This document shows, one piece after another, positions 26,754 to 35,334 of a stretch of 49,110 nt of DNA. The translations under genes and the position numbers were made by a program. Source of the DNA: Candidatus Pelagibacter sp. (GTDB lineage: Bacteria > Pseudomonadota > Alphaproteobacteria > Pelagibacterales > Pelagibacteraceae). Position 1 is the stretch's first letter. Each line of letters opens with the position of its first letter. The DNA is taken from contig JAOIXS010000006.1 of NCBI GenBank assembly GCA_028225715.1, positions 1-49,110 of the forward strand. Reading direction: 5' to 3'. The notes beneath the pieces are model-generated. The model saw nothing but the letters and a program-made list of their open reading frames with translations, searched no databases and was not told the origin of the DNA.

Positions 26754-26795
26754 ATGAATAAATTTAGTGGCCGGAGTATATTCAGCAATTAATAC

Positions 26796-28154
26796 GTGTC
26801 AAGCAAGCTTAATTCATATAAAATCAATGAAATGTTAATCAATAAAAACAATATAAATAAATTGTTTTATAGTTTTCTTATAATTCATTTAATTTTATGG
26901 ACATTAGTTCCAGCATTAACAAATAATAATTTACCACTTGATACAATTGAAGCTTTGGCCTGGGGAGGTAATTTAGATTGGGGATTTAATAAACATCCAC
27001 CAGCAAGTGCATTTTTTTCTGAAGTTATTTACCAACTTTTTGGATCGCAGGATTGGGCTTATTACTTATTAAGTCAATTGTTTGTAGTAACTGCATTTAT
27101 TATTGTTTTTAAATTTGCTGAAAAATTATTTAAAAATAAAACTTTAAGTTTAATATCGGTACTTCTTTTAGAGGGCATTTATTTCTATAATTTTACAACA
27201 CCTGAGTTTAATGTGAATGTTTGCCAATTACCTTTTTGGTCATTATGTGTTTATTATTCGTGGAAACTATTTGATAAAAAAGCAATAAACTTTAAGGATT
27301 GTTTTTTGCTTGGACTTTTTGCAGCTATAGGTTTTTTATCAAAATATCTTTTTATTTATCTTTTAATATCAATAGACTTATTATTTTTTTATATAATTTT
27401 TATAAAAAAATATCAAAAATTTGATTTCAAATATCTAATATCTTTAGAGGTCTTTATTATTTTGTTGGTTCCTCATTTAATTTGGCTAGCTAATAACGAT
27501 TACATTACAATTACATATGGGCTAGCCAGAACAGGGCTGGAAAACTCAAGTTTATTAGATCATATAACTTACCCTTTAATATTTTTAGGTAAACAAATTG
27601 GAATACTAATTCCATTTTTTTTAATGTCATTTTTTTTAATAAAAAAAATTAAGTTAAAAGTAACTTTAAAAGATAAGAAATTATTGTTCTTGTTATTTAT
27701 TAACTTAATTCCAATTGGATTATTGTTCTTAACCTCTACGTTAACAGGGTCCAAAATAAGAACAATGTGGATGACTCCATTCTATTTGTTTTTTGGCGTA
27801 TTAATTGTCTATATTTTTCAAGCACAAATAAATCTTAAAAAATTAAATGGATTTATATCAACATTTTTAATTTTGTTTATTTTTTCACCTTTTGCTTATG
27901 CCTATATTTCAATTACAGAAACAGATAAAAGAACAAATTATTTAGGTAAAGAAATAGCAATTAAAACTGAATACTTATGGAAGCAAAATCACAAGTTGCC
28001 AATAAATGTTGTGCTTGGTGATGAATGGCATGCTGGAAATTTATCATATCACCTAAACCCTAGACCAGTTTGGGAAGGATTGATTACAAAAGATAAACTT
28101 AAGTCATTGTCGAAATTTATTTGCATCGATAATATTTGTGTAGGAAATAGATGA
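26796..28154 (+). CDS. Glycosyltransferase family 39-like (PMT/ArnT-type) membrane protein
   Basis: This multi-pass membrane protein (452 aa, about ten hydrophobic segments) has a luminal loop near residues 50-70 with an acidic residue and KHPPASAFF. That pattern resembles PMT_2/ArnT-type transferases, which take sugar from a polyprenyl-phosphate donor. I give the GTG at 26796; an in-frame ATG at 26832 (codon 13) is an equally good start and has no better ribosome site. The stop overlaps the next gene's start (ATGA). The following GT2 gene could make its lipid-linked donor. The acceptor (lipid A, another glycolipid or protein) is unknown. Confidence 0.75.
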   Translation: MSSKLNSYKINEMLINKNNINKLFYSFLIIHLILWTLVPALTNNNLPLDTIEALAWGGNLDWGFNKHPPASAFFSEVIYQLFGSQDWAYYLLSQLFVVTAFIIVFKFAEKLFKNKTLSLISVLLLEGIYFYNFTTPEFNVNVCQLPFWSLCVYYSWKLFDKKAINFKDCFLLGLFAAIGFLSKYLFIYLLISIDLLFFYIIFIKKYQKFDFKYLISLEVFIILLVPHLIWLANNDYITITYGLARTGLENSSLLDHITYPLIFLGKQIGILIPFFLMSFFLIKKIKLKVTLKDKKLLFLLFINLIPIGLLFLTSTLTGSKIRTMWMTPFYLFFGVLIVYIFQAQINLKKLNGFISTFLILFIFSPFAYAYISITETDKRTNYLGKEIAIKTEYLWKQNHKLPINVVLGDEWHAGNLSYHLNPRPVWEGLITKDKLKSLSKFICIDNICVGNR

Positions 28155-29035
28155 GCAAAATAAAAATTTTAATCCCTATATATAATGATTGGAAGTCAGC
28201 TTTTAAACTTTTAGAAGATTTGGATTTACAAGTTAATAACTTAACCCATGAATTTTCAGTTATAATTGTAAACGATTGCTCTACTGAAGAAAGATCCATT
28301 AATAATTTTAATTTCAACAACCTTAAGTCCATTAAAATAATCAATATGAAAGAAAATAGAGGACATGCTAGATGTAATGCATCTGGGTTAAGATATATTG
28401 CTGAGTATGAAGATTATGATTATGTAATTCCAATGGATGGAGATGGCGAAGATAGACCAGAAGAAATAACTCTACTTATTAATAAAGTAAATGATTATCC
28501 TGATAAAGTTATTACAGCTAATAGAATAAAAAGATCTGAAGGTTTTTTCTTTAAACTTTGCTACCTTTTACATAAATATTTAACTTTTGTTTTCACCGGA
28601 CAATCTATTAAGTTTGGTAATTTTATTTGTTTACCTAAATTTGCAGTTAATAAAATGATAAAAGAAAAAGCAACATGGAGTAGTTTTTCAGGTGCAGTTG
28701 CTAAATTATTTAAAGATAGAAAATCTATCCCATCAATAAGAGGTAAAAGATCTTTTGGTCCATCGAAAATGAGTTTTATTAACTTATTAAAACACTCACT
28801 ATTAATTATAGCTGTTTTTAAAATGATACTATTGATTAGATCTATATTATTTTTAATTACCTATTTATTTTTAGTGATAGGAAAAATATCAGTAATCACA
28901 TTAATGCCAGTTATAGTGGTTATTTTTATGATGCTATCAGTTATAATTTTATCTAAAAGAGAAAATATTATAGAATATAATAATTCTTTAGAAAATATTG
29001 GGAGTGTAGAAAAATTAAATGAAAAATTTTTTTAG
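28151..29035 (+). CDS. GT2 family glycosyltransferase with C-terminal membrane anchor
   Basis: This 294-aa protein has an N-terminal GT-A domain (ILIPIYNDW, VNDCSTEE, and the metal/nucleotide-sugar site PMDGDGEDRPEE near residue 95) followed by two hydrophobic helices in the last 80 residues. This architecture resembles DPM1/ArnC/GtrB-type polyprenyl-phosphate hexosyl synthases. It starts four bases before the end of the GT39 gene (ATGA), supporting a donor-maker/transferase pair. Its last 17 bases overlap the DUF1800 gene. The sugar is not predictable. Confidence 0.82.
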   Translation: MSKIKILIPIYNDWKSAFKLLEDLDLQVNNLTHEFSVIIVNDCSTEERSINNFNFNNLKSIKIINMKENRGHARCNASGLRYIAEYEDYDYVIPMDGDGEDRPEEITLLINKVNDYPDKVITANRIKRSEGFFFKLCYLLHKYLTFVFTGQSIKFGNFICLPKFAVNKMIKEKATWSSFSGAVAKLFKDRKSIPSIRGKRSFGPSKMSFINLLKHSLLIIAVFKMILLIRSILFLITYLFLVIGKISVITLMPVIVVIFMMLSVIILSKRENIIEYNNSLENIGSVEKLNEKFF

Positions 29036-30464
29036 AAAAGTAGCTTTTGGATTAAAACCTGGTGAACAAGTGCCATTAGACCCATTAAGTTGGGCTCAAA
29101 AACAAGTAGAAACAATTCCTGATTTAAATTGGAAAGGTAAATATGTTTTTTCTGAAAAAGAAATGAGAAAATATTGGATTACCCAAAGAGTTGAAGAAAA
29201 TACAACTTTAAGAAAAAAATTTAAAAATGATCCTCAAGGTTTTGAGAGAGCAGAGAAACAACTAGAGTATGATACGGGTGGGAAATATTGGCCCAACAAT
29301 GAAATTTGTATAAGACATGCGGAAGGAGTGAGAAGTAATAACCCTGTACTTGCTAAACTTTGGTATTTTTGGACTAATCATTTCACAATAAGTCAAACAC
29401 AAAGACTGCATCAATATTCAACTGGGGCTTATCAAAGAGAATTCATAAGAAATAACATGGACAAAACTTTTGAAACAATGGCCACAGAAGCAACCATTGC
29501 ATGGCCAATGATAATGCATTTAGATAATAAAGATAATATTGGTCCAAAGTCAGAGAGCGCTATGCAAGAATGGAGACGAAAAGAAAAAAAACCAGCAACG
29601 CTTAATGAAAACCATGCAAGAGAATTAATGGAGCTTCACACAATATCTCCTAAAGGAGGATATTCTCAAGAAGACGTACAAGAGCTTGCAAAGATAATGA
29701 CTGGCTGGAGACCTAAGTGGACAAAAACTAAAGACCAAGGTGGAGATGTAAGATTTATGTCAGATCGACATGAGCCTGGCAAAAAGTATGTATTAGGCAA
29801 AGAGTATAAAAGAGGTAGAAAAAGTTTAAAAATTGCAATTAAAGATTTAGTAAATCACCTCTCATGTAGAGAATTTATTGCAACAAAGTTATGTAGATAT
29901 TTGATCACCGATAATCCAACAAAAGATATGATTACTCCAATTATAAAAGCATGGGAACAGTCCGATGGATATCTACCGGAGGTACACAAAGCTGCAATTA
30001 AAGTCGCCTTTGAATATAATGATAAATATCAAAAATTCCAAAATCCTGAAAATTGGTGGTTACAAGTAATAAATATGTCAGGTGCTGGATATGCTTATCC
30101 TGTTCCAGAAAAAATGATGGATAAATTTCAATTAGGTTATCCTGTTGCTCAAAATTTAAGAGAATCTGACTGGCGCTTAGAAGATATAGGATGTCATCCA
30201 TACAGATCACAACAACCCAACGGATACTCTGATATCTCAACTGATTGGTTGTCTACTGAATTAATAATCAGAAGATTGATGTATGCTAAAGAAGCTTTTT
30301 TTAAATATAAAATTAAAGATCAATTAGATGACAAGATTCATGAAAAAATTATACGAACAAATTTTGATAATCCAGATAAAATATTAAAGATAGTATCAAA
30401 AGCTAAGAGTAATGAAGAAAAACATATGATTTTGTTCAATCTACCAGAGGTATTAAGAGCATGA
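29019..30464 (+). CDS. DUF1800 family protein
   Basis: This 481-aa protein of unknown function carries the family hallmark ENHARELMELHTISPKGGY at about residue 205, then SQEDVQELAKIMTGWRP. Further family blocks include FIATKLCRYL. No N-terminal signal peptide is evident (MKNFFRKVAFGLKPGEQ), although its partner DUF1501 has a Tat signal, so it may stay in the cytoplasm or be exported as a complex. It overlaps the GT2 gene by 17 bp and the DUF1501 gene by four. DUF1800-DUF1501 adjacency is widespread; the biochemical role is not established. Confidence 0.88.
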   Translation: MKNFFRKVAFGLKPGEQVPLDPLSWAQKQVETIPDLNWKGKYVFSEKEMRKYWITQRVEENTTLRKKFKNDPQGFERAEKQLEYDTGGKYWPNNEICIRHAEGVRSNNPVLAKLWYFWTNHFTISQTQRLHQYSTGAYQREFIRNNMDKTFETMATEATIAWPMIMHLDNKDNIGPKSESAMQEWRRKEKKPATLNENHARELMELHTISPKGGYSQEDVQELAKIMTGWRPKWTKTKDQGGDVRFMSDRHEPGKKYVLGKEYKRGRKSLKIAIKDLVNHLSCREFIATKLCRYLITDNPTKDMITPIIKAWEQSDGYLPEVHKAAIKVAFEYNDKYQKFQNPENWWLQVINMSGAGYAYPVPEKMMDKFQLGYPVAQNLRESDWRLEDIGCHPYRSQQPNGYSDISTDWLSTELIIRRLMYAKEAFFKYKIKDQLDDKIHEKIIRTNFDNPDKILKIVSKAKSNEEKHMILFNLPEVLRA

Positions 30465-31627
30465 AGATATCAAGACGAGATTTTTTAAAAGGTTCTGCTA
30501 CAACTTTATTTTTAGCAGGATTTAATCTTCCAGCTTTAGCAACTGCATCAAAGAAAAAAAACTTAGTAGTTATTATGTTGCGTGGAGGAATGGATGGTCT
30601 TTGTGCAGTTCCAGTAATTGGAGATAAAAATTTTGAAAAGAGAAGAAAAAATATTCTAATTGAAAATACAATTAAACTTAATTCCGATTTTGCATTACAT
30701 CCACGATTAAAAGGATTTAATGAGTGTTGGAAAGAGAACACGGGATCAATAGTCCATGCAACCAGCATTCCCTATACACAAAGATCACATTTTGAAGGTC
30801 AAAATTTAATGGAGACTGGAGGAAGAGTTGCTTATAAAGAAAAAACAGGATGGGTTGGTAGAGCTATGAATCTTGCAAAACTTCAAGGCGATGGACTGGC
30901 ACTTTCACTACCAATGCCATTGTTACTAAGAGGTGTTCCAAAAAATAATAATTATTTTCCAGCTAGTGGAAGACTTCCACGAAAAGAAACTTTGGATCTT
31001 TTAAAATCAGTTTATGCTGAAAGTTCTGAAGATGAACTTTTAGAAATGATGAATTACATCAAAAAAAGAAAAGATGAGCAAATGATGGATGGTTCATCAG
31101 GTCGTGGAAAAAGAAAAAATAAAAATCTCGCAAAACAAGCTGCGGTATATTTAAGAAAATCAGATGGCCCAAGAGTTGCTGTATTTGAAGTTAATGGCTT
31201 TGATACTCACGCTGCACAAGGTGGAGTAGATGGTACCCATACAAAATGTTTAGTTGAAATGGATGATATTATTAAGAATTTAAAAGAGAATCTTAAAGAA
31301 GCTTATAATGATACAATTATTTTAACAGTTACTGAGTTTGGAAGAACAATAAAACAAAATGGTGGAAATGGAACAGAGCACGGTTATGGAACAGCAATAT
31401 TTATGGCAGGTGGTTTGTTAAAGAAAAGCCAAGTTCATACTGATTGGCCAGGGCTAAAGAGAAAAGAAATGTATGATGGTAGAGATCTTAACGCAACAAT
31501 TGATGCTAGATCAGTTTATGCATCAGCAATGTCGACAGTGTTTGACTTAGACTTTAAGCGTATCCAAAAAGATGTGTTTTGGGGTGAAGATTTACAAAAT
31601 CTATCAGATAAGCTATTTAAAGCTTAA
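30461..31627 (+). CDS. DUF1501 family protein with Tat signal peptide
   Basis: This 388-aa protein has a twin-arginine signal (ISRRDFLKGSA, Arg5-Arg6, followed by a hydrophobic stretch), so it is probably exported folded to the periplasm. The body is sulfatase/alkaline-phosphatase-like: VVIMLRGGMDGL near residue 36, RSHFEGQNLMETGG, VNGFDTHAAQGG, and TVTEFGRTIKQNGGNGTEHGYG near the C terminus, with metal-ligand-like Asp/His residues. Its start overlaps the DUF1800 stop (ATGA). The substrate is unknown. It converges on umuC across 22 bp. Confidence 0.88.
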   Translation: MKISRRDFLKGSATTLFLAGFNLPALATASKKKNLVVIMLRGGMDGLCAVPVIGDKNFEKRRKNILIENTIKLNSDFALHPRLKGFNECWKENTGSIVHATSIPYTQRSHFEGQNLMETGGRVAYKEKTGWVGRAMNLAKLQGDGLALSLPMPLLLRGVPKNNNYFPASGRLPRKETLDLLKSVYAESSEDELLEMMNYIKKRKDEQMMDGSSGRGKRKNKNLAKQAAVYLRKSDGPRVAVFEVNGFDTHAAQGGVDGTHTKCLVEMDDIIKNLKENLKEAYNDTIILTVTEFGRTIKQNGGNGTEHGYGTAIFMAGGLLKKSQVHTDWPGLKRKEMYDGRDLNATIDARSVYASAMSTVFDLDFKRIQKDVFWGEDLQNLSDKLFKA

Positions 31628-31649
31628 TTAAGTTTATAGTTTTACCTTT

Positions 31650-32930
31650 TTAATTAGCTCTAATCGTTGGTAGTGAATGAAAATCAGCTGTATCTATCTT
31701 GGAGGAGTGCTCTCTTTTCATATTCCACTTCTTGTTAACTCCAGCACTAGCTAAACTCAGTGTTGATCTTCCATATCTATAATTTGTACTATCAATAGAT
31801 CTCATTAAGCCTTTTATTTTCTCATCTTTTTCTGAAGAGAATAAATTTTTACTGCCATCTGAACCAGTTAAGCCAGTTAATGTTATTCCTGCTTTTTGAT
31901 ATCTATATCCATTTATGAAAATTTCATTCAGCGCCACTAAAGCAGTTTTAACTATTTCAATACTATTGTTTGTAGCTATTGGAAAATCTATAGTTTTGGC
32001 ATTTGAATAATATACTCCTCTATTTTGAAAAGGACTTGTTCTAACAGATACTGTTATTGATTTTGCAATTAAAAATTCTGATCTAATTTTTTCTGAAGCA
32101 TTTAAACAGTAACTCGCAACAGCTTCTTGCAATTCTTGAAATTTTTCAACCCTAGTACCAAATGATCTTGATACTACACAACTTTTTCTTTTTGAAGTTT
32201 TAGTTTCTAATGGAATACAAGGAATACCTCTAAGCTCTAACGCAGTTCTAGAACTTAAAACGTTAGAACTTTTTTTAATCCAAGTGTTTGACATATTTTT
32301 TAACTGTTTAGCATTGTAAATTCCATTCTGTTGATAAAATTTTGTCATTTGCCTACCAACACCCCATACATCATTGATATCTATTTTTTCTAATAGTGGA
32401 TCAATATTTTCAATACCTATTAAGTTGGTTACACCAGATAGTTTTTTCTTAGCTATATGATTTGCAATCTTGCTAAGAGTTTTTGTTTTTGCGATACCAA
32501 TGCTTGTAGGTATCCCTGTCCATTGTAAAACAATACTTCTAATTTCTTTTCCAACATCTTCAATTTCATCATCAGGATAATTAGTTAAATCTAAGAAAGC
32601 CTCATCAATAGAATATATTTCTAAGACTGGATTAAATCTTTTTAAAGTTCTCATTACTCTTCTAGATAAATCTCCATACAAGGAATAGTTTGAAGAAAAT
32701 ACATAAACTTTATTTCTAAGTATTATATCTTTAGCTTTAAAATAAGGTTCTCCCATTTTAATGCCAAGAGCTTTTGCTTCAGTTGATCTTGATATAATAC
32801 AACCATCGTTGTTGGATAAAACAATTACAGGCTTATTTCTAATCTTAGGGTTAAATAATCTTTCACAGGAAACATAAAATGAATTGCAATCAACTAATGC
32901 TATTTTCTTAGTACGTTGAATGGATGACAT
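31650..32930 (-). CDS. umuC: Error-prone DNA polymerase V catalytic subunit
   Basis: This Y-family translesion polymerase acts with UmuD'. The 426-aa protein has the palm motif LVDCNSFYVSCERLF with the metal Asp near residue 14, the catalytic YSIDEAFLDL near residue 106, helix-hairpin-helix elements, a little-finger domain with KRKSCVVSRSFG, and the C-terminal DUF4113-like tail (RYGRSTLSLASAG, MKREHSS). It is full length compared with E. coli UmuC (422 aa). It overlaps umuD by 23 bp on the same strand, so the pair is co-transcribed and probably SOS controlled. Confidence 0.95.
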   Translation of the reverse strand: MSSIQRTKKIALVDCNSFYVSCERLFNPKIRNKPVIVLSNNDGCIISRSTEAKALGIKMGEPYFKAKDIILRNKVYVFSSNYSLYGDLSRRVMRTLKRFNPVLEIYSIDEAFLDLTNYPDDEIEDVGKEIRSIVLQWTGIPTSIGIAKTKTLSKIANHIAKKKLSGVTNLIGIENIDPLLEKIDINDVWGVGRQMTKFYQQNGIYNAKQLKNMSNTWIKKSSNVLSSRTALELRGIPCIPLETKTSKRKSCVVSRSFGTRVEKFQELQEAVASYCLNASEKIRSEFLIAKSITVSVRTSPFQNRGVYYSNAKTIDFPIATNNSIEIVKTALVALNEIFINGYRYQKAGITLTGLTGSDGSKNLFSSEKDEKIKGLMRSIDSTNYRYGRSTLSLASAGVNKKWNMKREHSSKIDTADFHSLPTIRAN

Positions 32931-33303
32931 AAGTCACAACCCCCCAGATAAATACTTCAGATTCATCTCCAATAATTATTTTATCTTCAATATTTTTTGA
33001 ACCAGATGTTAAAAATTGTTCATCTTTAGATCTAACAAAACTTTTAACAACTAACTCATCATGAACATTTGCAACTACTGTTGAAAAGTTTTTAGGTTTT
33101 AAACTTCTATCAATAACTAATAAGTCACCATCATAAATACCAACATCAGTCATCGATTTTCCCTGAACTCTAATGATAAAAGTTGCAGGAACATTTTTGA
33201 TTAAATGGACGTTAAGATCCACATCTTCTTCAATATAATCTGTTGCAGGAGAGGGAAAGCCAGCTCCAGCTTTATGTAGATAAAAGGGAATAGTTAATTT
33301 CAT
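32908..33303 (-). CDS. umuD: DNA polymerase V accessory protein / self-cleaving protease
   Basis: UmuD is a LexA-like S24 peptidase whose RecA-stimulated self-cleavage gives UmuD', the polymerase V partner. In this 131-aa protein the cleavage bond should be Ala14-Gly15 (AGAGFPSPATDY), the nucleophile is Ser50 (QGKSMTD) and the base is Lys87 (VVKSF). The Ser-Lys spacing of 37 equals E. coli UmuD (60/97). The N-terminal arm is about ten residues shorter than in E. coli. A candidate LexA box directly abuts the start codon. Confidence 0.95.
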   Translation of the reverse strand: MKLTIPFYLHKAGAGFPSPATDYIEEDVDLNVHLIKNVPATFIIRVQGKSMTDVGIYDGDLLVIDRSLKPKNFSTVVANVHDELVVKSFVRSKDEQFLTSGSKNIEDKIIIGDESEVFIWGVVTYVIHSTY

Positions 33304-33318
33304 GTTCTTGTTTTGTTC
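33304..33318 (-). promoter_or_regulatory. Candidate LexA (SOS) operator of umuDC, GTTC-N7-GTTC type
   Basis: The plus strand reads GTTCTTGTTTTGTTC, an exact match to the alphaproteobacterial direct-repeat SOS box GTTC-N7-GTTC. It ends at the base before the umuD start codon. It also lies just downstream of the candidate -10, so LexA would sit on the transcription start and the translation initiation region together. Confidence 0.75.
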
Positions 33319-33321
33319 TTA

Positions 33322-33350
33322 CTTATAGACCAGTTAAACAGTGCACGCAA
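33322..33350 (-). promoter_or_regulatory. Candidate umuDC promoter
   Basis: Read on the minus strand, TTGCGT (33350-33345) and TATAAG (33327-33322) are separated by exactly 17 bp. The -10 matches consensus at five of six positions and the -35 at three. The predicted transcript start falls inside the adjoining LexA box, leaving a leader of about 12 bases with no clear Shine-Dalgarno. Confidence 0.5.
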
Positions 33351-33468
33351 TAGGTTGTATTTTGAGTCTGTAACTGAATCAAAGGTGAATCAAAACGTGA
33401 ACATTGAAACTACATTTTGTGCTCTTGTGGATAACTTCAACCAGAGATAGTTTAATCCCCATATCAAA

Positions 33469-34038
33469 ATGAAAAAAATTCTATCGATTATAATTCTTGG
33501 TTTAATTATAACTTCCAATGGTATGGCTTATGAAGAGGCAAATTACGAAGTAGTGAAAAAAAATGAAGTTTATGAAATCAGAAAATATTCTGATCGTTTA
33601 GCTATTGAAACAGATATGTCAAATCAAGGTAGTAGTTTTAGAAAATTATTTAATTATATCTCTGGTAATAATGTGGATAATGAAGAAATTAAGATGACAA
33701 CACCAGTTACCCAAGTAGAAAAAAAAGGAAATATGACCATGCAATTTTATTTACCTTCAAGATTTAATAAAGAAAACATACCGAGCCCATCTAATCCAGA
33801 TGTTAAAATACTAAATATTAAAGGTGGTTATTATGCAGCCATTATATATTCAGGAAGAACATCTGATAAAAATTTTATTAAACATAAAAGCATTTTAGAA
33901 AATGAATTAAAAAAAGATGATATGTCAATTTTGAGCCCACCTATTAAAGCAACTTATAATGGACCTTTTACACTACCAATGAACAGAAGAAATGAGGTAA
34001 TGTTTGAGATTAATGTAAAGGATAAAGGAGAAATATAA
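33469..34038 (+). CDS. SOUL family haem-binding protein with signal peptide
   Basis: The 189-aa protein starts with a signal peptide (MKKILSIIILGLIITSNGMA) and then a SOUL domain: YEVVKKNEVYEIRKYSDR, FRKLFNYISGNN, IKMTTPVTQ and the C-terminal NEVMFEI. SOUL proteins bind haem or other tetrapyrroles, and their bacterial function is poorly defined. It is predicted periplasmic. It leads a same-strand run (GFA, glycerate kinase, TolC-like) with gaps of 0 to 6 bases. The 165-bp region upstream also contains the divergent umuDC promoter. Confidence 0.85.
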   Translation: MKKILSIIILGLIITSNGMAYEEANYEVVKKNEVYEIRKYSDRLAIETDMSNQGSSFRKLFNYISGNNVDNEEIKMTTPVTQVEKKGNMTMQFYLPSRFNKENIPSPSNPDVKILNIKGGYYAAIIYSGRTSDKNFIKHKSILENELKKDDMSILSPPIKATYNGPFTLPMNRRNEVMFEINVKDKGEI

Positions 34039-34401
34039 ATGAAAAAACTAAAGTGTCATTGTGGAGAAGTAGAAGCAGAGATAAATGTACCTGATAATTT
34101 AGAAAAAGTTTTAAAATGCAATTGTTCTATTTGTAAGAGAAAAGGAGCGATTATGTCTATGGTTAAGAATGAGGACTTTAAAATTATTAAAGGTAAAGAT
34201 AAATTAACACTTTATCAATTCCATTCAAAAATCGCAAAACATTACTTTTGTTCTAATTGTGGGATTTACACACATCATAACCCAAGAGCCAATCCAGCTA
34301 TGACAGGATTTAATCTTGGTTGCATAGATGAAATAAATACTTTTGATTTAAAAGATGTGGCTGTGAATGATGGTCAAAATCATCCTCTTGATAAAAAATA
34401 A
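34039..34401 (+). CDS. GFA/CENP-V family zinc protein
   Basis: This 120-aa protein shows the GFA-fold cysteine pattern: Cys6 and Cys8 (CHCGEVEA), Cys27, Cys29 and Cys32 (CNCSICKRKG), and a CSNCGIYTHH motif near residue 75. GFA proteins bind two zinc ions and were named for glutathione-dependent formaldehyde activation, though most members have unknown substrates. It follows the SOUL gene with no gap and precedes the glycerate kinase gene by six bases. Confidence 0.85.
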   Translation: MKKLKCHCGEVEAEINVPDNLEKVLKCNCSICKRKGAIMSMVKNEDFKIIKGKDKLTLYQFHSKIAKHYFCSNCGIYTHHNPRANPAMTGFNLGCIDEINTFDLKDVAVNDGQNHPLDKK

Positions 34402-34407
34402 TTTTAT

Positions 34408-35334
34408 ATGCAAGAAGTTAATGATTGTTTTAATAAAGTAAAAAAAGATTATTTTAAGTTTATATCATCTCAGGAAACTAAGAGGGATAAATTTAAAAAC
34501 AAAGATAAGATGATTAAATCTTTTTTAATTCCTGTTAGTTTTTGGATAGCAAAAAAAGTTAACAAAAAAAAACCATTAATAATTGGTTTAGCAGGAGGAC
34601 AGGGATCAGGCAAAACAACCATTTCATCTATTTTAACTTTAATCTTAAAAAAATATTTTAAGTTAAATGTTTTTAAGGTTTCCATTGATGATTTTTATAA
34701 AACAAGAAAAGATAGAAAGCTATTATCTAAAAATAAACACCCTTTATTAATGACGAGAGGAGTACCAGGAACTCACGATGTAGATTTAATGCTCAATTTT
34801 TTTAAAAAGATTAAAGATGAAAATTTTAAAAGTTTGCAAATTCCAACATTCAATAAAGCAATAGATGATAGGTGTCAAAAGAGCTTATGGTATAAGATTA
34901 AAACAAAGCCCGATGTAGTAATTTTTGAAGGTTGGTGTGTTGGAGCAAGACCCCAATTAAACAGTCAGCTTAAAAAACCAATTAATTCTCTTGAAAAAGT
35001 TTATGATCAAGGAGCTAAATGGAGAAACCATGTTAATAATCAATTAAAAACTAAATATAAAACCTTATTTAAACAATTAGATGGATTGCTATATTTAAAG
35101 GCTAAAAACTTTAACTTATTAAGAGAATGGAGACTAAAACAAGAGAGAAAACTCTGGATTCAAACAAAAAACAAAAAAAACCTAAAGATTATGAGTAGTG
35201 GAGATGTAATAAATTTTATGCAGACTTATCAAAGAATTACTCAACAAATGTTTAAAGATGCGATAAAAAGCTCTTCAGTTATAATGAATTTAAATAGCAA
35301 TCATCAGATCGAAAAGATAAAATTTAAGAAATAA
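34408..35334 (+). CDS. D-glycerate 3-kinase, plant GLYK-type P-loop kinase
   Basis: This 308-aa kinase has a Walker A at GLAGGQGSGKTT (residues 60-71), then VSIDDFYKTRKDR, the substrate-region signature TRGVPGTHDVDLM, FNKAIDDR and FEGWCVG. These match the plant-type glycerate kinase family (phosphoribulokinase/uridine kinase-like fold), unrelated to bacterial GarK or GlxK. It would convert glycerate to 3-phosphoglycerate, letting glycolate- or glyoxylate-derived carbon enter lower glycolysis. Its stop overlaps the start of the TolC-like gene (TAATG). Confidence 0.82.
   Translation: MQEVNDCFNKVKKDYFKFISSQETKRDKFKNKDKMIKSFLIPVSFWIAKKVNKKKPLIIGLAGGQGSGKTTISSILTLILKKYFKLNVFKVSIDDFYKTRKDRKLLSKNKHPLLMTRGVPGTHDVDLMLNFFKKIKDENFKSLQIPTFNKAIDDRCQKSLWYKIKTKPDVVIFEGWCVGARPQLNSQLKKPINSLEKVYDQGAKWRNHVNNQLKTKYKTLFKQLDGLLYLKAKNFNLLREWRLKQERKLWIQTKNKKNLKIMSSGDVINFMQTYQRITQQMFKDAIKSSSVIMNLNSNHQIEKIKFKK

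Noticed and set aside
33426..33434. Perfect DnaA box (TTATCCACA on the minus strand) between umuD and the SOUL gene.
   Set aside because: It is a single copy with no neighbouring boxes, dnaA gene or AT-rich unwinding repeats. One such 9-mer in 49 kb of AT-rich sequence is expected by chance, so it is not called an origin.
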